From Acidobacteriota bacterium (GTDB taxonomy: Bacteria; Acidobacteriota; Terriglobia; Terriglobales; Acidobacteriaceae), in contig QHZR01000010.1 in the NCBI GenBank assembly GCA_003224755.1, forward strand, positions 1 through 34,934: DNA of 34,934 nt, written 5' to 3'. The position numbers and the translations under genes were made by a program. Of this stretch, positions 15,958 through 26,187 are shown in pieces. Below the pieces are notes generated by a model. That model had not been told where the DNA came from, searched no databases, and saw nothing but the letters and a program-made list of their open reading frames with translations. The first letter of the stretch is position 1. Every line of letters begins with the position of its first letter.

Positions 15958-18441
15958 TCAGGGATGCGCCAGTGGTACTGGGACAGTTACCTGTCCCATC
16001 CTGCTCGCGCCTGCCGAATCGGTCGCCGTTACCGTGATCGTGTAAACCCGAGTCGCTTCCGAACGCTCGGCTCGCAACTGAACGTGATGCGCATCAACGA
16101 CGATCCAATCTGGCGCAGTGCCATCATCATTTACCGGCTGGTTGCTCACGACTGACGCGGCGAGTGTCGGATTCGGATCGCAGGTCGTGGTAACGGAGTA
16201 GCTGAGCGTCTCCGCGACCATCATTCCGTTCGGTGGCCAGAGAGTCGGCTTGCTGACCGTCAGGCCCGAGATTGTCGGAGGCGGATCCGAAACTGCGATC
16301 GCCACGATAGCGCTGTTCTGTGGCGTCGGATTCGGGTTCAGTGTGGTGGACGTAACCGTTGCCGTATTCGAAATGGCACTGCCATTCGGAGTTGCACACG
16401 CGACCGTTAGATTCAACGTGAATTGTGCGGAGCTGCCGTTTGTAAGTGCGGTGGCCGTGCAGCTTACCCGCCCTGTACCGCCTACAGCGGGGGTCGTGCA
16501 CGTCCATCCGGACGCCGCAACAATGGATTGAAACACCGTTGCAGCCGGCAACACGTCGCTTAAATTCAAGTTCGCCGCGTCACTCGGGCCATTGTTGTTG
16601 ACGGTGATGGTGTAGGAAACTGATTGTCCACTCAACACCGTTCCGGGACTGGCCGCAATCGTGGTGACCAGATTTGCCCCGGGCAACGCCAGCGGGTTCA
16701 CGATTCCCGTGTAGGCGTACTTGTGCTGCAGGTAGGCGTCAAAGGGCAGCGGCGCATCCGCGGCTGTAACCCCGGCGCATCCCGCCTTATTTGACGATGG
16801 ATTCAACCAGCTGTCATCGTCGCCCAATCCCCAAATTGTCACGCTGTCGATCTTGTTGTTAAGATTTTTGAAAATCTGGAAGTAATCACGATACCGATAC
16901 CCTTCGTTGATGAGATCTTTCGTGTCTCCCGCCAGCAGGTCATCATAATCGGTGTAGAAGGTCTGCCCGCACTGCCCAAAGCGGTAGAGGCTGATATCGA
17001 ACTCGGTGATTTCGTTAATAATCGGAACACCTGCGGTCGAAGTTAGGCTCGAAAACTGGTTGATCGTATCAATCACGTTCTGCTTCGAGGCGGCTGAGCC
17101 CTGATCGTCAATTGGGAAATTAATCGTGTTGTGGAACTGATTGCCGACGCAATCGATGGGGATCCCTCGGCCGATCGCCCCCTTCACCCAGTTGTAAATG
17201 AAATTGCGCTTGGTTCCGATGGTGGTGTTGAAGTCGTTGTAGCAAAGCTTCACGGTGTTTCGACCAATGTTGAGGGTATCCAGCGCATCGCGCGCGTAGA
17301 TAAAGGCGTCGTCCATATACTCCGGATATCCGGGATTGTTGTTCGGATCGGTCGTGATCGTGTACCACTTGCTGCGGCGGAATCCGTCGAGCTGGCTTTC
17401 GTCAATGGCCTCGTTTACCACATCCCATACGTAAATGTTGCCTTGATAGTGATTAATCAGCGCGTCGATATGGTTCTTCAGCCGTGACAGCAACAATTGC
17501 TTATTCGCCTGGCTAAACGGTTGCGTGGACATGTCCACACCATTGGCATCCTGGAACACCCATGCCGGAACCTGGTTGTGCCACACGAAAGTGTGCCCGC
17601 GCATCTTGATGTTGTGAGCTTGAGCGAAGCCAAGAATGGTGTCGCCTGGAGTGAAATTAAAGTTCCCTTCCTGCGGCTCTGTCGTGTCCCACTTCAGGTC
17701 ATTTCCCGGAGTTACGCTGTTGTAGTGCAGAGCGGCAAGCTGACCATGCGGTCCCAAAAGATCCTGTTGCAAGGTTGCAAAACCAACCAGGAAGTCAGAG
17801 GCATAGGTCTGCGCGATTGACGGGATGTTTTCGATGACTGGTGGCGGCATGAACTGCAGGCTCGCGTCGTCGATGTAGAACGAGGCGAATGGGGCCGCGG
17901 TTTCCGCGGACTCCACGTAAATCTGCAGATTATCGTAGGCTCCGGAGAAGGTATAAGGCTTCACTTTGAAGCGCACCCACGAAGATGACGTCACTGGCCC
18001 GTTCGCAACAAGAGTTTTGAAAGTCTGATTGCCGGCGAGAGTCAGCTGCAAGCTTACTCGGATTGTGGTCTGGGGCTGGCCTGGGGCCATTTTTACCCAG
18101 AAGATGACAGCGTACTGAGAGCCGTTGCACATTTTCCCGGTGATATCGAGGGTTGGACCATTCCAGCTTGCGGTGCGATTTGTAACAGACAAGCTGTGTG
18201 CACCACTGTGTGCATCGGCAGTCGTGTTTGCCACCTGTGCCGTGCCCCGGCCCGCCCAGCCTTGGGTCGTGCCGTTTTCGAAGGCGCTTAAGAAACCGGA
18301 GTTGTCGGGCGGATTGGAGCATCCACCGTTGCTCGCGGCGACCGTGAAGTCGTCCACGTAATATGAACTGGTTGCGCTGGCGCCCTCGATGTAGAGCAGT
18401 AGCGACGTTGCATTGCTGGCCGGAGTGAATGCACCTACCAT
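15958..18441 (-). CDS. GH10 endo-1,4-beta-xylanase, main intact frame
   Basis: This 827-aa frame is the intact 3' part of a longer secreted xylanase gene. Residues 1-35 finish a first carbohydrate-binding module. Residues 50-195 are a second CBM (CBM4/9/22-like: SAFENGTTQGWAGRG ... FASFYIDDASL). Residues 205-580 are the GH10 catalytic barrel: NDLKWDTTEPQEG, RGHTFVWHNQVPAW, WDVVNEA with acid/base Glu344, and INEITEFD with nucleophile Glu480. Residues 590-715 are a DUF11-type beta-sandwich (SYTITVNNNGPSDAANL), and 715-827 an Ig-like tail. The enzyme would hydrolyse xylan outside the cell. The ATG at 18441 is only an internal Met: the true start lies at 18861 and is separated by two frameshifts (see the 5' fragment). 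GH10 assignment is firm. Confidence 0.88.
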   Translation of the reverse strand: MVGAFTPASNATSLLLYIEGASATSSYYVDDFTVAASNGGCSNPPDNSGFLSAFENGTTQGWAGRGTAQVANTTADAHSGAHSLSVTNRTASWNGPTLDITGKMCNGSQYAVIFWVKMAPGQPQTTIRVSLQLTLAGNQTFKTLVANGPVTSSSWVRFKVKPYTFSGAYDNLQIYVESAETAAPFASFYIDDASLQFMPPPVIENIPSIAQTYASDFLVGFATLQQDLLGPHGQLAALHYNSVTPGNDLKWDTTEPQEGNFNFTPGDTILGFAQAHNIKMRGHTFVWHNQVPAWVFQDANGVDMSTQPFSQANKQLLLSRLKNHIDALINHYQGNIYVWDVVNEAIDESQLDGFRRSKWYTITTDPNNNPGYPEYMDDAFIYARDALDTLNIGRNTVKLCYNDFNTTIGTKRNFIYNWVKGAIGRGIPIDCVGNQFHNTINFPIDDQGSAASKQNVIDTINQFSSLTSTAGVPIINEITEFDISLYRFGQCGQTFYTDYDDLLAGDTKDLINEGYRYRDYFQIFKNLNNKIDSVTIWGLGDDDSWLNPSSNKAGCAGVTAADAPLPFDAYLQHKYAYTGIVNPLALPGANLVTTIAASPGTVLSGQSVSYTITVNNNGPSDAANLNLSDVLPAATVFQSIVAASGWTCTTPAVGGTGRVSCTATALTNGSSAQFTLNLTVACATPNGSAISNTATVTSTTLNPNPTPQNSAIVAIAVSDPPPTISGLTVSKPTLWPPNGMMVAETLSYSVTTTCDPNPTLAASVVSNQPVNDDGTAPDWIVVDAHHVQLRAERSEATRVYTITVTATDSAGASRMGQVTVPVPLAHP

Positions 18442-18861
18442 CTTTACCCAGGCTCCGTTGGTTACGCTTGCGGGCCAGAAACTGTATTGAATGTATTCGA
18501 CCCATTGATCGTGCTCTGCATGGTCATCTTGATCGAGTCGTTCGCCTCGCCTTCCGCCATGCGCACGTAGATGGTGAAAATGTAGAGCTGCCCGCGTGTA
18601 AGAGAAGAAGAGAGGTCGATGCTTGGCCCGCCAAAACTTTGCGTGCGCCCCGTCGTGAGCAGGCTGTAGCTACCTGTGTTGGCCTGATTGGTGCTCGCGC
18701 TTAGCGTGGTGCCAGTGCCCGCGGGGAATCCAGCCGTCTGTTTGGGCGTCTTCGAAATTGGTGGAGACGACGACTTGTGCCGTGGCTGGCATACAGGCCG
18801 ATACGGCAATTAATACGAGGGGCAAACAAAATGTAAACCGCCGTCCGCTGCGGCACCACAT
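18442..18861 (-). pseudogene. 5' part of the xylanase gene, disrupted by two compensating frameshifts
   Basis: From ATG 18861 (AGGAG eight bases upstream) the frame encodes a signal peptide (FTFCLPLVLIAVSACMPATAQ) and the start of a CBM (STNFEDAQTDGWIPRG). At about 18718-18724 (CCCGCGGGG on the plus strand) the CBM homology moves to another frame (TGTTLSASTNQANTGSYS ... NTFNTVSGPQA). At about 18463-18470 it moves again into the long xylanase frame (VTNGAWVKMVGAF). One extra base in the first G/C run and one missing G at the second site would restore a single CBM aligned with the second CBM downstream. The net shift is zero. Either the gene is inactivated or these are sequencing/assembly errors in G/C runs. 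Confidence 0.8.
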
Positions 18862-18882
18862 GGTGCACACTCCTGCATTTGC

Positions 18883-18903
18883 TTCGCGAACACTTGTCGC
18901 GAA
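18883..18903. promoter_or_regulatory. 7-7-7 inverted repeat in xylanase leader
   Basis: TTCGCGA-N7-TCGCGAA is a perfect 7-bp inverted repeat beginning 22 nt upstream of the xylanase ATG (18861). It could be a repressor operator or an mRNA hairpin close to the ribosome-binding site. Confidence 0.45.
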
Positions 18904-18911
18904 ACTATTTG

Positions 18912-18927
18912 TCTAAAACGTTTGAGA
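18912..18927. promoter_or_regulatory. LacI-family-like operator upstream of xylanase
   Basis: TCTAAAACGTTTGAGA is a 16-bp palindrome (14 of 16 positions symmetric) with a central CG and the core AAACGTTT, the layout typical of LacI-family sugar repressor sites. It lies about 50 nt upstream of the xylanase start, consistent with substrate-dependent control. No LacI gene is in the window. Confidence 0.45.
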
Positions 18928-19181
18928 TCGAGCGAGCGCTGAGATGCGGCACTGCTTTATGAAGTTGCATCGTTCGGCGAGCTGAGAACCAGGAGATACT
19001 CTTGATCTCAGTTTTCTGTTGGATCTTTGTGTCGCTTCAGGTGAACGTCCTGACAATTGAAAAATTGAATTTTCCATAAGGACGCGGCAAATCGGAGCAG
19101 TCTTCCACAGTGGCGCACAAATTTTGCACCGTAGGCGTTGCAATATTGCCGGAAAAGGTTCCCCACGTCGCTATTTTCCTG

Positions 19182-19210
19182 TTGCGATCACCGCGCGGGC
19201 TTCCGATAAT
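19182..19210 (+). promoter_or_regulatory. sigma70-like promoter for the MerR/TPR gene
   Basis: TTGCGA (19182-19187), a 17-nt spacer and GATAAT (19205-19210). The -10 is five of six consensus and the -35 four of six. Transcription would start about 45 nt before the GTG at 19264. Confidence 0.5.
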
Positions 19211-19263
19211 ACGCATTGGTGCGCAGCCTTTCCCGGCTGCGCTCTGATTAGCATTTATTAGCC

Positions 19264-20178
19264 GTGTACCGATACAGCCGAGAAGATCTTATCCGGATTT
19301 TGCATCTCAACTCCCGGCAACTGGCCGCTTGGGAACGGGCTGGCTTGCTCGCTTCGGCAGAGAGCTACACTTTTTTCGACCTTCTTCAGGTGAAAAAAGT
19401 ACGCGACCTGTGCGCCCGCCATGTGCGTCCGGTGGAGATTCGCCAGTCTCTGGCGGCGATGCAAAAGCAGGCCGCGGGCATGGAGAATCCTCTGCTCGAG
19501 GCCAGCGCTTTCATCGCCGGTCATCACCGGGTGGGATTCCGGCATGACGGCAAGCTCCTGGAGCCCATCGCCGGTCAGTTCATGTTCGATTTTTCGCCCG
19601 GCGAAAAAGTGATAGCCAGCGTCCCGGTAACGCGAGGCTCCGCAGCGCCGGATCAGCCCGTGCCCATAGACGTGGCTGAAATGTTTGCCCGCGCAGTGGC
19701 GCTGGAGGAGGATCCCCTCAACCAGTTGCAAGCCATCGCTGCCTACGATCGAGTTTTGGAGCTTGATCCGGAACATGCTGCGGCCCATATCAATCTCGGC
19801 ACGCTCTACTACAACCGCCAGGACTACAAGGCCGCGGAAGAACACTATCGTTACGCGCTGCGGATTGATCCGCGATATGCGCTGGCGCATTTTGATTTGG
19901 GCAACGTGCTCGATGAGACCGGGCGTGTGGCGGAAGCGATACAAACCTATCTAAATGCGCTTCAATTGGCTCCCACTTACGCCGATGCTCATTACAACCT
20001 CGCGCTCGCCTACGAAAAGTTGAAAGAGCCGCGCAAGGCACTCAAGCACTGGCAGGCTTATGTCAGGCTCGATGGTAGGGGGCCTTGGTCAGTCCATGCG
20101 CGCACCCAGATCAAGCGGATTCTGAAATCCGAGTCGCTCAGGATCGTGTACGGCGGCAATGCTGGCTCCCAGTCCTAA
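19264..20178 (+). CDS. MerR-type HTH protein with TPR repeats
   Basis: The 304-aa protein begins with a MerR-like winged helix-turn-helix (residues 3-70: YSREDLIRILHLNSRQLAAWERAGLL, then FFDLLQVKKVRDLCARHVRPVEIRQSL). A linker of about 75 residues follows, and then at least three TPRs (about 155-275: AAHINLGTLYYNRQDYKAAEEHYRYALRIDP, and similar). There is no membrane segment, so it is cytoplasmic, probably a DNA-binding regulator whose TPRs bind a partner or effector. The usual MerR coiled coil and metal-binding end are absent. GTG 19264 is used because the HTH begins at once; there is no Shine-Dalgarno. The acyl-CoA dehydrogenase gene starts 58 nt downstream. Confidence 0.82.
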   Translation: MYRYSREDLIRILHLNSRQLAAWERAGLLASAESYTFFDLLQVKKVRDLCARHVRPVEIRQSLAAMQKQAAGMENPLLEASAFIAGHHRVGFRHDGKLLEPIAGQFMFDFSPGEKVIASVPVTRGSAAPDQPVPIDVAEMFARAVALEEDPLNQLQAIAAYDRVLELDPEHAAAHINLGTLYYNRQDYKAAEEHYRYALRIDPRYALAHFDLGNVLDETGRVAEAIQTYLNALQLAPTYADAHYNLALAYEKLKEPRKALKHWQAYVRLDGRGPWSVHARTQIKRILKSESLRIVYGGNAGSQS

Positions 20179-20236
20179 GCGGTCTTTACCCCTTACCTCC
20201 AGTGCTAGAATTTCAGGGCAATCTCTGGAGTTTCTT

Positions 20237-21406
20237 ATGCCCGAAATAGCACTGCAATCGCCTCCCCTGCCCCTCACCTCGCTTACCGATGACGAAGTTC
20301 TCTTTCGTGACAGCGTGCGCCAGTTTGCGGATGAGAAAGTCCGCCCGCTGGCAAAAGAAATGGACGAAAAAGCAGTATTCGACCAAGGACTGATTGATCA
20401 ATTCTTCCAACTTGGGCTGATGGGAATCGAGATTCCGGAGCAGTTCGGCGGTGCTGGCGGCAAGTTCTTCGAGGCGATCCTTGCAGTCGAGGAGCTTTCG
20501 CGCGCGGATGCGTCTGCGGGCGTAATTGTTGATGTGCAGAACACACTGGTAAACAACGCGCTACTGCGTTGGGCGACCGCCGAACAGAAGAAGCGTTGTC
20601 TGCCGCGCATGGCTGCAGACACAGCAGGAGCTTACGCGCTGAGCGAAGCAGGTTCGGGATCGGATGCGTTCGCGCTCAAAACGCGAGCGGAACTCAAGGG
20701 CAGCGACTACGTGCTGAATGGCCGGAAGCTCTGGATCACGAATGCAAAAGAGGCTGGCCTGTTCGTGTTGTTTGCGACCGTAGATCTCTCGGCGGGATAT
20801 AAGGGGATTACCGCATTCATTATCGAAAAAGAATTTCCTGGGTTCACGGTCGGCAAAAAAGAAGACAAGCTGGGGATTCGGGCATCTTCCACGTGCGAGC
20901 TGATTCTGGAAGACTGCCGGGTGCCTAAGGAGAATGTACTCGGTGAAGTAGGGAAGGGTTACAAGATAGCCATCGAGACGTTAAACGAAGGCCGCATCGG
21001 GATTGGCGGTCAGATGCTGGGAGTCGCGCGCGGGGCGTGGGAATATGCAGCCAAATACGCGCAGGAACGAAAGCAGTTCGGCAAAGCCATCGCGGAGTAT
21101 CAGGGAATTCAGTTTCAGCTTGCTCAAATGGCGACAGAAATCGAAGCTGCAAGGTTGATGGTCTATAACGCTGCGCGCATGAAAGATGCCGGAATTCCGT
21201 TCGTAAAAGAAGCTGCTATGACGAAGCTGTTTGCGTCGCAGGTGGCCGAGCGGGTGACGTCGCTGGCGATTGAAATCTATGGTGGGTACGGATTTACGAA
21301 AGATTATCCCGTCGAGAAATATTGGCGCGATTCTAAGATCGGCAAGATCTACGAAGGCACGTCGAACATGCAGCTGCAGACGATCGCGAAGCTAGTGCTG
21401 GGGTGA
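20237..21406 (+). CDS. acyl-CoA dehydrogenase (short/branched-chain type)
   Basis: This 389-aa flavoenzyme would introduce a trans-2,3 double bond into acyl-CoA and pass electrons to ETF. Family signatures are YALSEAGSGSDAFALKT (FAD-binding), LWITNAKEAGLFVLFA, GIRASSTCELILEDCRVP, RIGIGGQMLGVARGAWEYA and the C-terminal YGGYGFTKDYPVEKYWRD and IYEGTSNMQLQTIAKLVLG. The Glu in IYEGT is the catalytic base position of short-chain/butyryl-CoA dehydrogenases. The frame is open upstream to 20159, but ATG 20237 is chosen for the GGAG six bases before it and the family's usual N-terminus. Substrate chain length is inferred only. A 12-bp palindrome follows the stop. Confidence 0.93.
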   Translation: MPEIALQSPPLPLTSLTDDEVLFRDSVRQFADEKVRPLAKEMDEKAVFDQGLIDQFFQLGLMGIEIPEQFGGAGGKFFEAILAVEELSRADASAGVIVDVQNTLVNNALLRWATAEQKKRCLPRMAADTAGAYALSEAGSGSDAFALKTRAELKGSDYVLNGRKLWITNAKEAGLFVLFATVDLSAGYKGITAFIIEKEFPGFTVGKKEDKLGIRASSTCELILEDCRVPKENVLGEVGKGYKIAIETLNEGRIGIGGQMLGVARGAWEYAAKYAQERKQFGKAIAEYQGIQFQLAQMATEIEAARLMVYNAARMKDAGIPFVKEAAMTKLFASQVAERVTSLAIEIYGGYGFTKDYPVEKYWRDSKIGKIYEGTSNMQLQTIAKLVLG

Positions 21407-21414
21407 CTCTCAGG

Positions 21415-21445
21415 ACGTGGGACAGGGGGCTCGCCTGTCCCACGT
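21415..21445. repeat. perfect 12-bp palindrome between convergent genes
   Basis: ACGTGGGACAGG (21415-21426) pairs with CCTGTCCCACGT (21434-21445) across a 7-nt loop. There is no T-tract. It lies between the convergent acyl-CoA dehydrogenase and pruA genes and shares the GGACAG/CTGTCC core with the repeat cluster at 3843-4016, so it may be a REP-like element that also acts as a bidirectional transcription barrier. Confidence 0.6.
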
Positions 21446-21458
21446 GAGTCGGGATATG

Positions 21459-23054
21459 CTAAATAATTTTCTCTCCCACGGACTTCGCCTGCGTGAATAG
21501 ATTCAAATAGTCCGGTCCGCCTGCCTTCGAATCGGTTCCCGACATATTGAATCCGCCAAAAGGATGCGCCCCCACGATGGCGCCCGTGCATTTGCGATTG
21601 ATGTAGAGATTGCCGACGTGGAATTCGCGTTTGGCAATTTCGATCTTCTCGCGCGAGCCGGTATAAACCGCGCCGGTGAGGCCGAACTCAGTATCATTGG
21701 CGATTTCGAGCCCGTGCTCGAAGTTCCGCGACTTGATGACCGCCAGCACCGGGCCGAAAATCTCCTCCTGCTCCAGCTTCGACTTCGGCTGAATGTCGGC
21801 GATCACAGTTGGCTGGATGAAGAACCCTTCGCCGGCTTTAGTTGCGCGCTCGCCGCCGGTAATGAGGCGACCTTCCCGTTTCCCAATCTCGATGTAGTTG
21901 AGGATCGATTTCATCGAGCTTTCGTTGATAACCGCGCCCATATTGGTATTGGTGGCGGGATCGCCAATGCTGATGCGCTCCACGCGGTCCTTCAGCCGTT
22001 CGAGAAACTTGTCAGAAATGCGTTCATCAATGATTGCCCGCGAGCAGGCTGAGCACTTCTGTCCCTGAAAACCGAACGCCGCAGTAGCGACTCCCTCGAC
22101 CACGGAGTCAAGATCGGCGTCCGCGTCAACGACGATGGCGTCTTTGCCGCCCATTTCGAGAATTGTGCGCTTAATCCATATCTGGCCGGGAACACGGTCT
22201 GCGGCAACCTTGTTGATGTGTAAGCCAACTTCGCGCGATCCAGTGAAGGCGATATATCGCGTCTTGGGATGAGCGACGATCGCATCGCCAAAACTCGCCC
22301 CGGAGCCAGGGCAGAAGTTCACCACGCCCTCCGGCATGCCGGCTTCTTCCAGAATCTCAACAAACTTTCCGGCGATTGTCGGAGAATCACTCGAAGGCTT
22401 CAGAATTACAGTGTTGCCGCAGACGATGGAAGCCAGCGTCATTCCAGCCATGATCGCGCATGGAAAATTCCACGGCGGAATCACTGCACCCACGCCGAGA
22501 GGAATGTAGAAGAGCTGATCGTGCTCGCCGGGCAGTTGCACCAGAGCATCCACATTCTCCAGTCGGAGCGCCTCGCGAGCGTACAGCTCACAAAAATCGA
22601 TGGTCTCGGCAATATCCGCGTCCGCTTCGGCCCAGTTCTTACTCACCTCATACACCAGCCAGGCCATCAATTCAAATTTGCGCTCGCGCAGCAATTCGGC
22701 CGCGCGAAAAAGCAACTCAACCCGCTTCTCGAGAGGCATCCTGCTCCAGCTTTCGAATGCCGTGAGCGCCGCCTGCATGGCGGGCTCTACGTGTTCTTTG
22801 CCTGCCTTCTGATGAATTCCGACGATCTGCGACGGTCGAGCGGGATTTACAGACCGAATCTTGTCAGCCGTGCGGATTCGGTGTCCGCCAATTACGAGAT
22901 CGTATTCACGTCCAAGTTGCCCACGAACGCGGTCTAACGCGGCGCGCATTTCTCGCGCGGAATCAGACCTGGAGAAATCTACGGACGGCTCGTTTCGAAA
23001 CTGAGCTTCGTGAGCACGCGTGCGCGGAGGGGCTGGAGCTTCAAGAGTTGCCAT
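21459..23054 (-). CDS. pruA: L-glutamate gamma-semialdehyde (P5C) dehydrogenase
   Basis: The 531-aa aldehyde dehydrogenase oxidises P5C/glutamate semialdehyde to glutamate with NAD, the last step of proline and arginine catabolism. Visible features are IPPWNFPCAIMAGM, VILKPSSDSP, AFTGSREVG, LEMGGKDAIV (Glu300) and FGFQGQKCSACSR (Cys334, the nucleophile), with EEIFGPVLAVIK towards the C-terminus. Length and the N-terminal extension fit the monofunctional PruA/RocA class, not the PutA fusion. ATG 23054 is chosen over TTG 23060 because GAGG lies seven bases upstream. No proline dehydrogenase is present. The gene is divergent from perR, with about 140 nt between the starts. Confidence 0.93.
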   Translation of the reverse strand: MATLEAPAPPRTRAHEAQFRNEPSVDFSRSDSAREMRAALDRVRGQLGREYDLVIGGHRIRTADKIRSVNPARPSQIVGIHQKAGKEHVEPAMQAALTAFESWSRMPLEKRVELLFRAAELLRERKFELMAWLVYEVSKNWAEADADIAETIDFCELYAREALRLENVDALVQLPGEHDQLFYIPLGVGAVIPPWNFPCAIMAGMTLASIVCGNTVILKPSSDSPTIAGKFVEILEEAGMPEGVVNFCPGSGASFGDAIVAHPKTRYIAFTGSREVGLHINKVAADRVPGQIWIKRTILEMGGKDAIVVDADADLDSVVEGVATAAFGFQGQKCSACSRAIIDERISDKFLERLKDRVERISIGDPATNTNMGAVINESSMKSILNYIEIGKREGRLITGGERATKAGEGFFIQPTVIADIQPKSKLEQEEIFGPVLAVIKSRNFEHGLEIANDTEFGLTGAVYTGSREKIEIAKREFHVGNLYINRKCTGAIVGAHPFGGFNMSGTDSKAGGPDYLNLFTQAKSVGEKII

Positions 23055-23154
23055 GACCAAACCTCAGGAAAGTAAGATAAGCAGGAACCTTCATTTTACA
23101 CTTTTCTAAATGTACGCTGCTGTTGCTGCACGGGAAAAGTAGCAGACACTCAGC

Positions 23155-23184
23155 TTTACATAATGATACAAAATATCAGATAAT
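23155..23184 (+). promoter_or_regulatory. perR promoter with embedded PerR/Fur-like palindrome
   Basis: TTTACA (23155-23160) and GATAAT (23179-23184) form a sigma70 promoter with an 18-nt spacer. The spacer contains TGATACAAAATATCA (23164-23178), a 15-bp inverted repeat with perfect 5-bp arms in the 7-1-7 layout of PerR/Fur boxes. Binding there would block RNA polymerase, suggesting autorepression. Transcription would start only a few bases before the ATG at 23196. Confidence 0.55.
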
Positions 23185-23195
23185 AACTTTTATAA

Positions 23196-23627
23196 ATGGT
23201 TCGTGAGGACGAATTCGTTGCTCTATGCCGGAGCCACGGTCTCGCGGCGACGCACCAGAGACGGGTGATCTATGCGACCGTCGCCTCGCTGCACGGACAT
23301 CCTAGCCCTGAGTTGATTTACGAAAAGGTAAAGAAGAAGATTCCTTCCATCTCGCTAGCAACCGTGTACAACAACGTGCGCACATTTTTGGCGAGCGGAA
23401 TGCTCCGCGAGGTCAGCATGCATCATGGTTCGCTACGCGTAGAACCGAATAACCATGAACATCATCACTTAGTGTGCGTCCGCTGTAGGTCTATCACTGA
23501 TCTGCACGCGAAAAACTTGGGCCTATTGCGTTTGAAGACGCAACCTCGGGGATTCCGGGTGACGCGCATTGCCGTAGATGTTTTAGGAATTTGCGCAGCC
23601 TGTGCTGCCAAGGAAGTTTCGAAGTAA
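23196..23627 (+). CDS. perR: Fur-family peroxide-type regulator (PerR-like)
   Basis: This 143-aa protein has a Fur-fold winged helix (residues 15-80: GLAATHQRRVIYATVASLHGHPSPELIYEKV ... ISLATVYNNVRTFLASGML). The dimerisation/metal domain has a regulatory His cluster (HEHHHLVC) and two structural zinc pairs (CVRC and CAAC). Immediate linkage to katG suggests a PerR role, iron-based peroxide sensing, rather than iron homeostasis. At the position equivalent to PerR Asp85 there is a Glu, while the Asp equivalent to Asp104 is kept (ITDL), so sensing could differ. No strong Shine-Dalgarno precedes the ATG and the leader is predicted to be very short. katG follows after 90 nt. Confidence 0.85.
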   Translation: MVREDEFVALCRSHGLAATHQRRVIYATVASLHGHPSPELIYEKVKKKIPSISLATVYNNVRTFLASGMLREVSMHHGSLRVEPNNHEHHHLVCVRCRSITDLHAKNLGLLRLKTQPRGFRVTRIAVDVLGICAACAAKEVSK

Positions 23628-23653
23628 ATCTAATTTCAATCGAACGGACTAAT

Positions 23654-23676
23654 GGCCGCCGGCAGAATGCGCGGCC
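23654..23676. other. hairpin in the perR-katG spacer
   Basis: GGCCGC (23654-23659) pairs perfectly with GCGGCC (23671-23676) over an 11-nt loop, about 40 nt upstream of the katG start. No T-tract follows. It may stabilise or separate the two cistrons. Confidence 0.3.
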
Positions 23677-23681
23677 GGTGA

Positions 23682-25970
<2,289 letters not shown>

Positions 25971-25996
25971 GATCCGCGGAGGAGAGAGCCGTCAAC

Positions 25997-26012
25997 TCGG
26001 GTAGTAACCCGA
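25997..26012. other. short hairpin after katG
   Basis: TCGGGT-AGTA-ACCCGA is a perfect 6-bp stem with a 4-nt loop, 27 nt after the katG stop. The following bases are not a T-run, so it is at best a weak terminator. Confidence 0.3.
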
Positions 26013-26187
26013 CCTGTTCCTGTCGTTGTGGATCGGGCAATCGAAGCTTTCCTCGCCGGGGCGGGCATGATTCCGCGTGCGCCTCAACATCCGGCTGGCC
26101 GGTGTCACTCACGGAGTCTCTTACCGCAGTGGACGCGGAGAGCGCAATATCCTTCTCTGAGCTCGTAAGTACGACATAATTGGAACT

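Larger units (their letters stand above)
18862..19263. other. 402-nt divergent intergenic region (xylanase / MerR-TPR gene)
   Basis: This region separates the divergent xylanase and MerR/TPR genes. It carries two palindromes near the xylanase start (18883-18903 and 18912-18927) and a sigma70-like promoter (19182-19210) for the plus-strand gene. A 76-codon minus-strand frame at 18913-19143 has no ribosome-binding site or protein-like composition and is not called. Confidence 0.6.

Noticed and set aside
18913-19143. 76-aa minus-strand frame upstream of the xylanase
   Set aside because: No ribosome-binding site, odd composition, and it covers the likely regulatory region.
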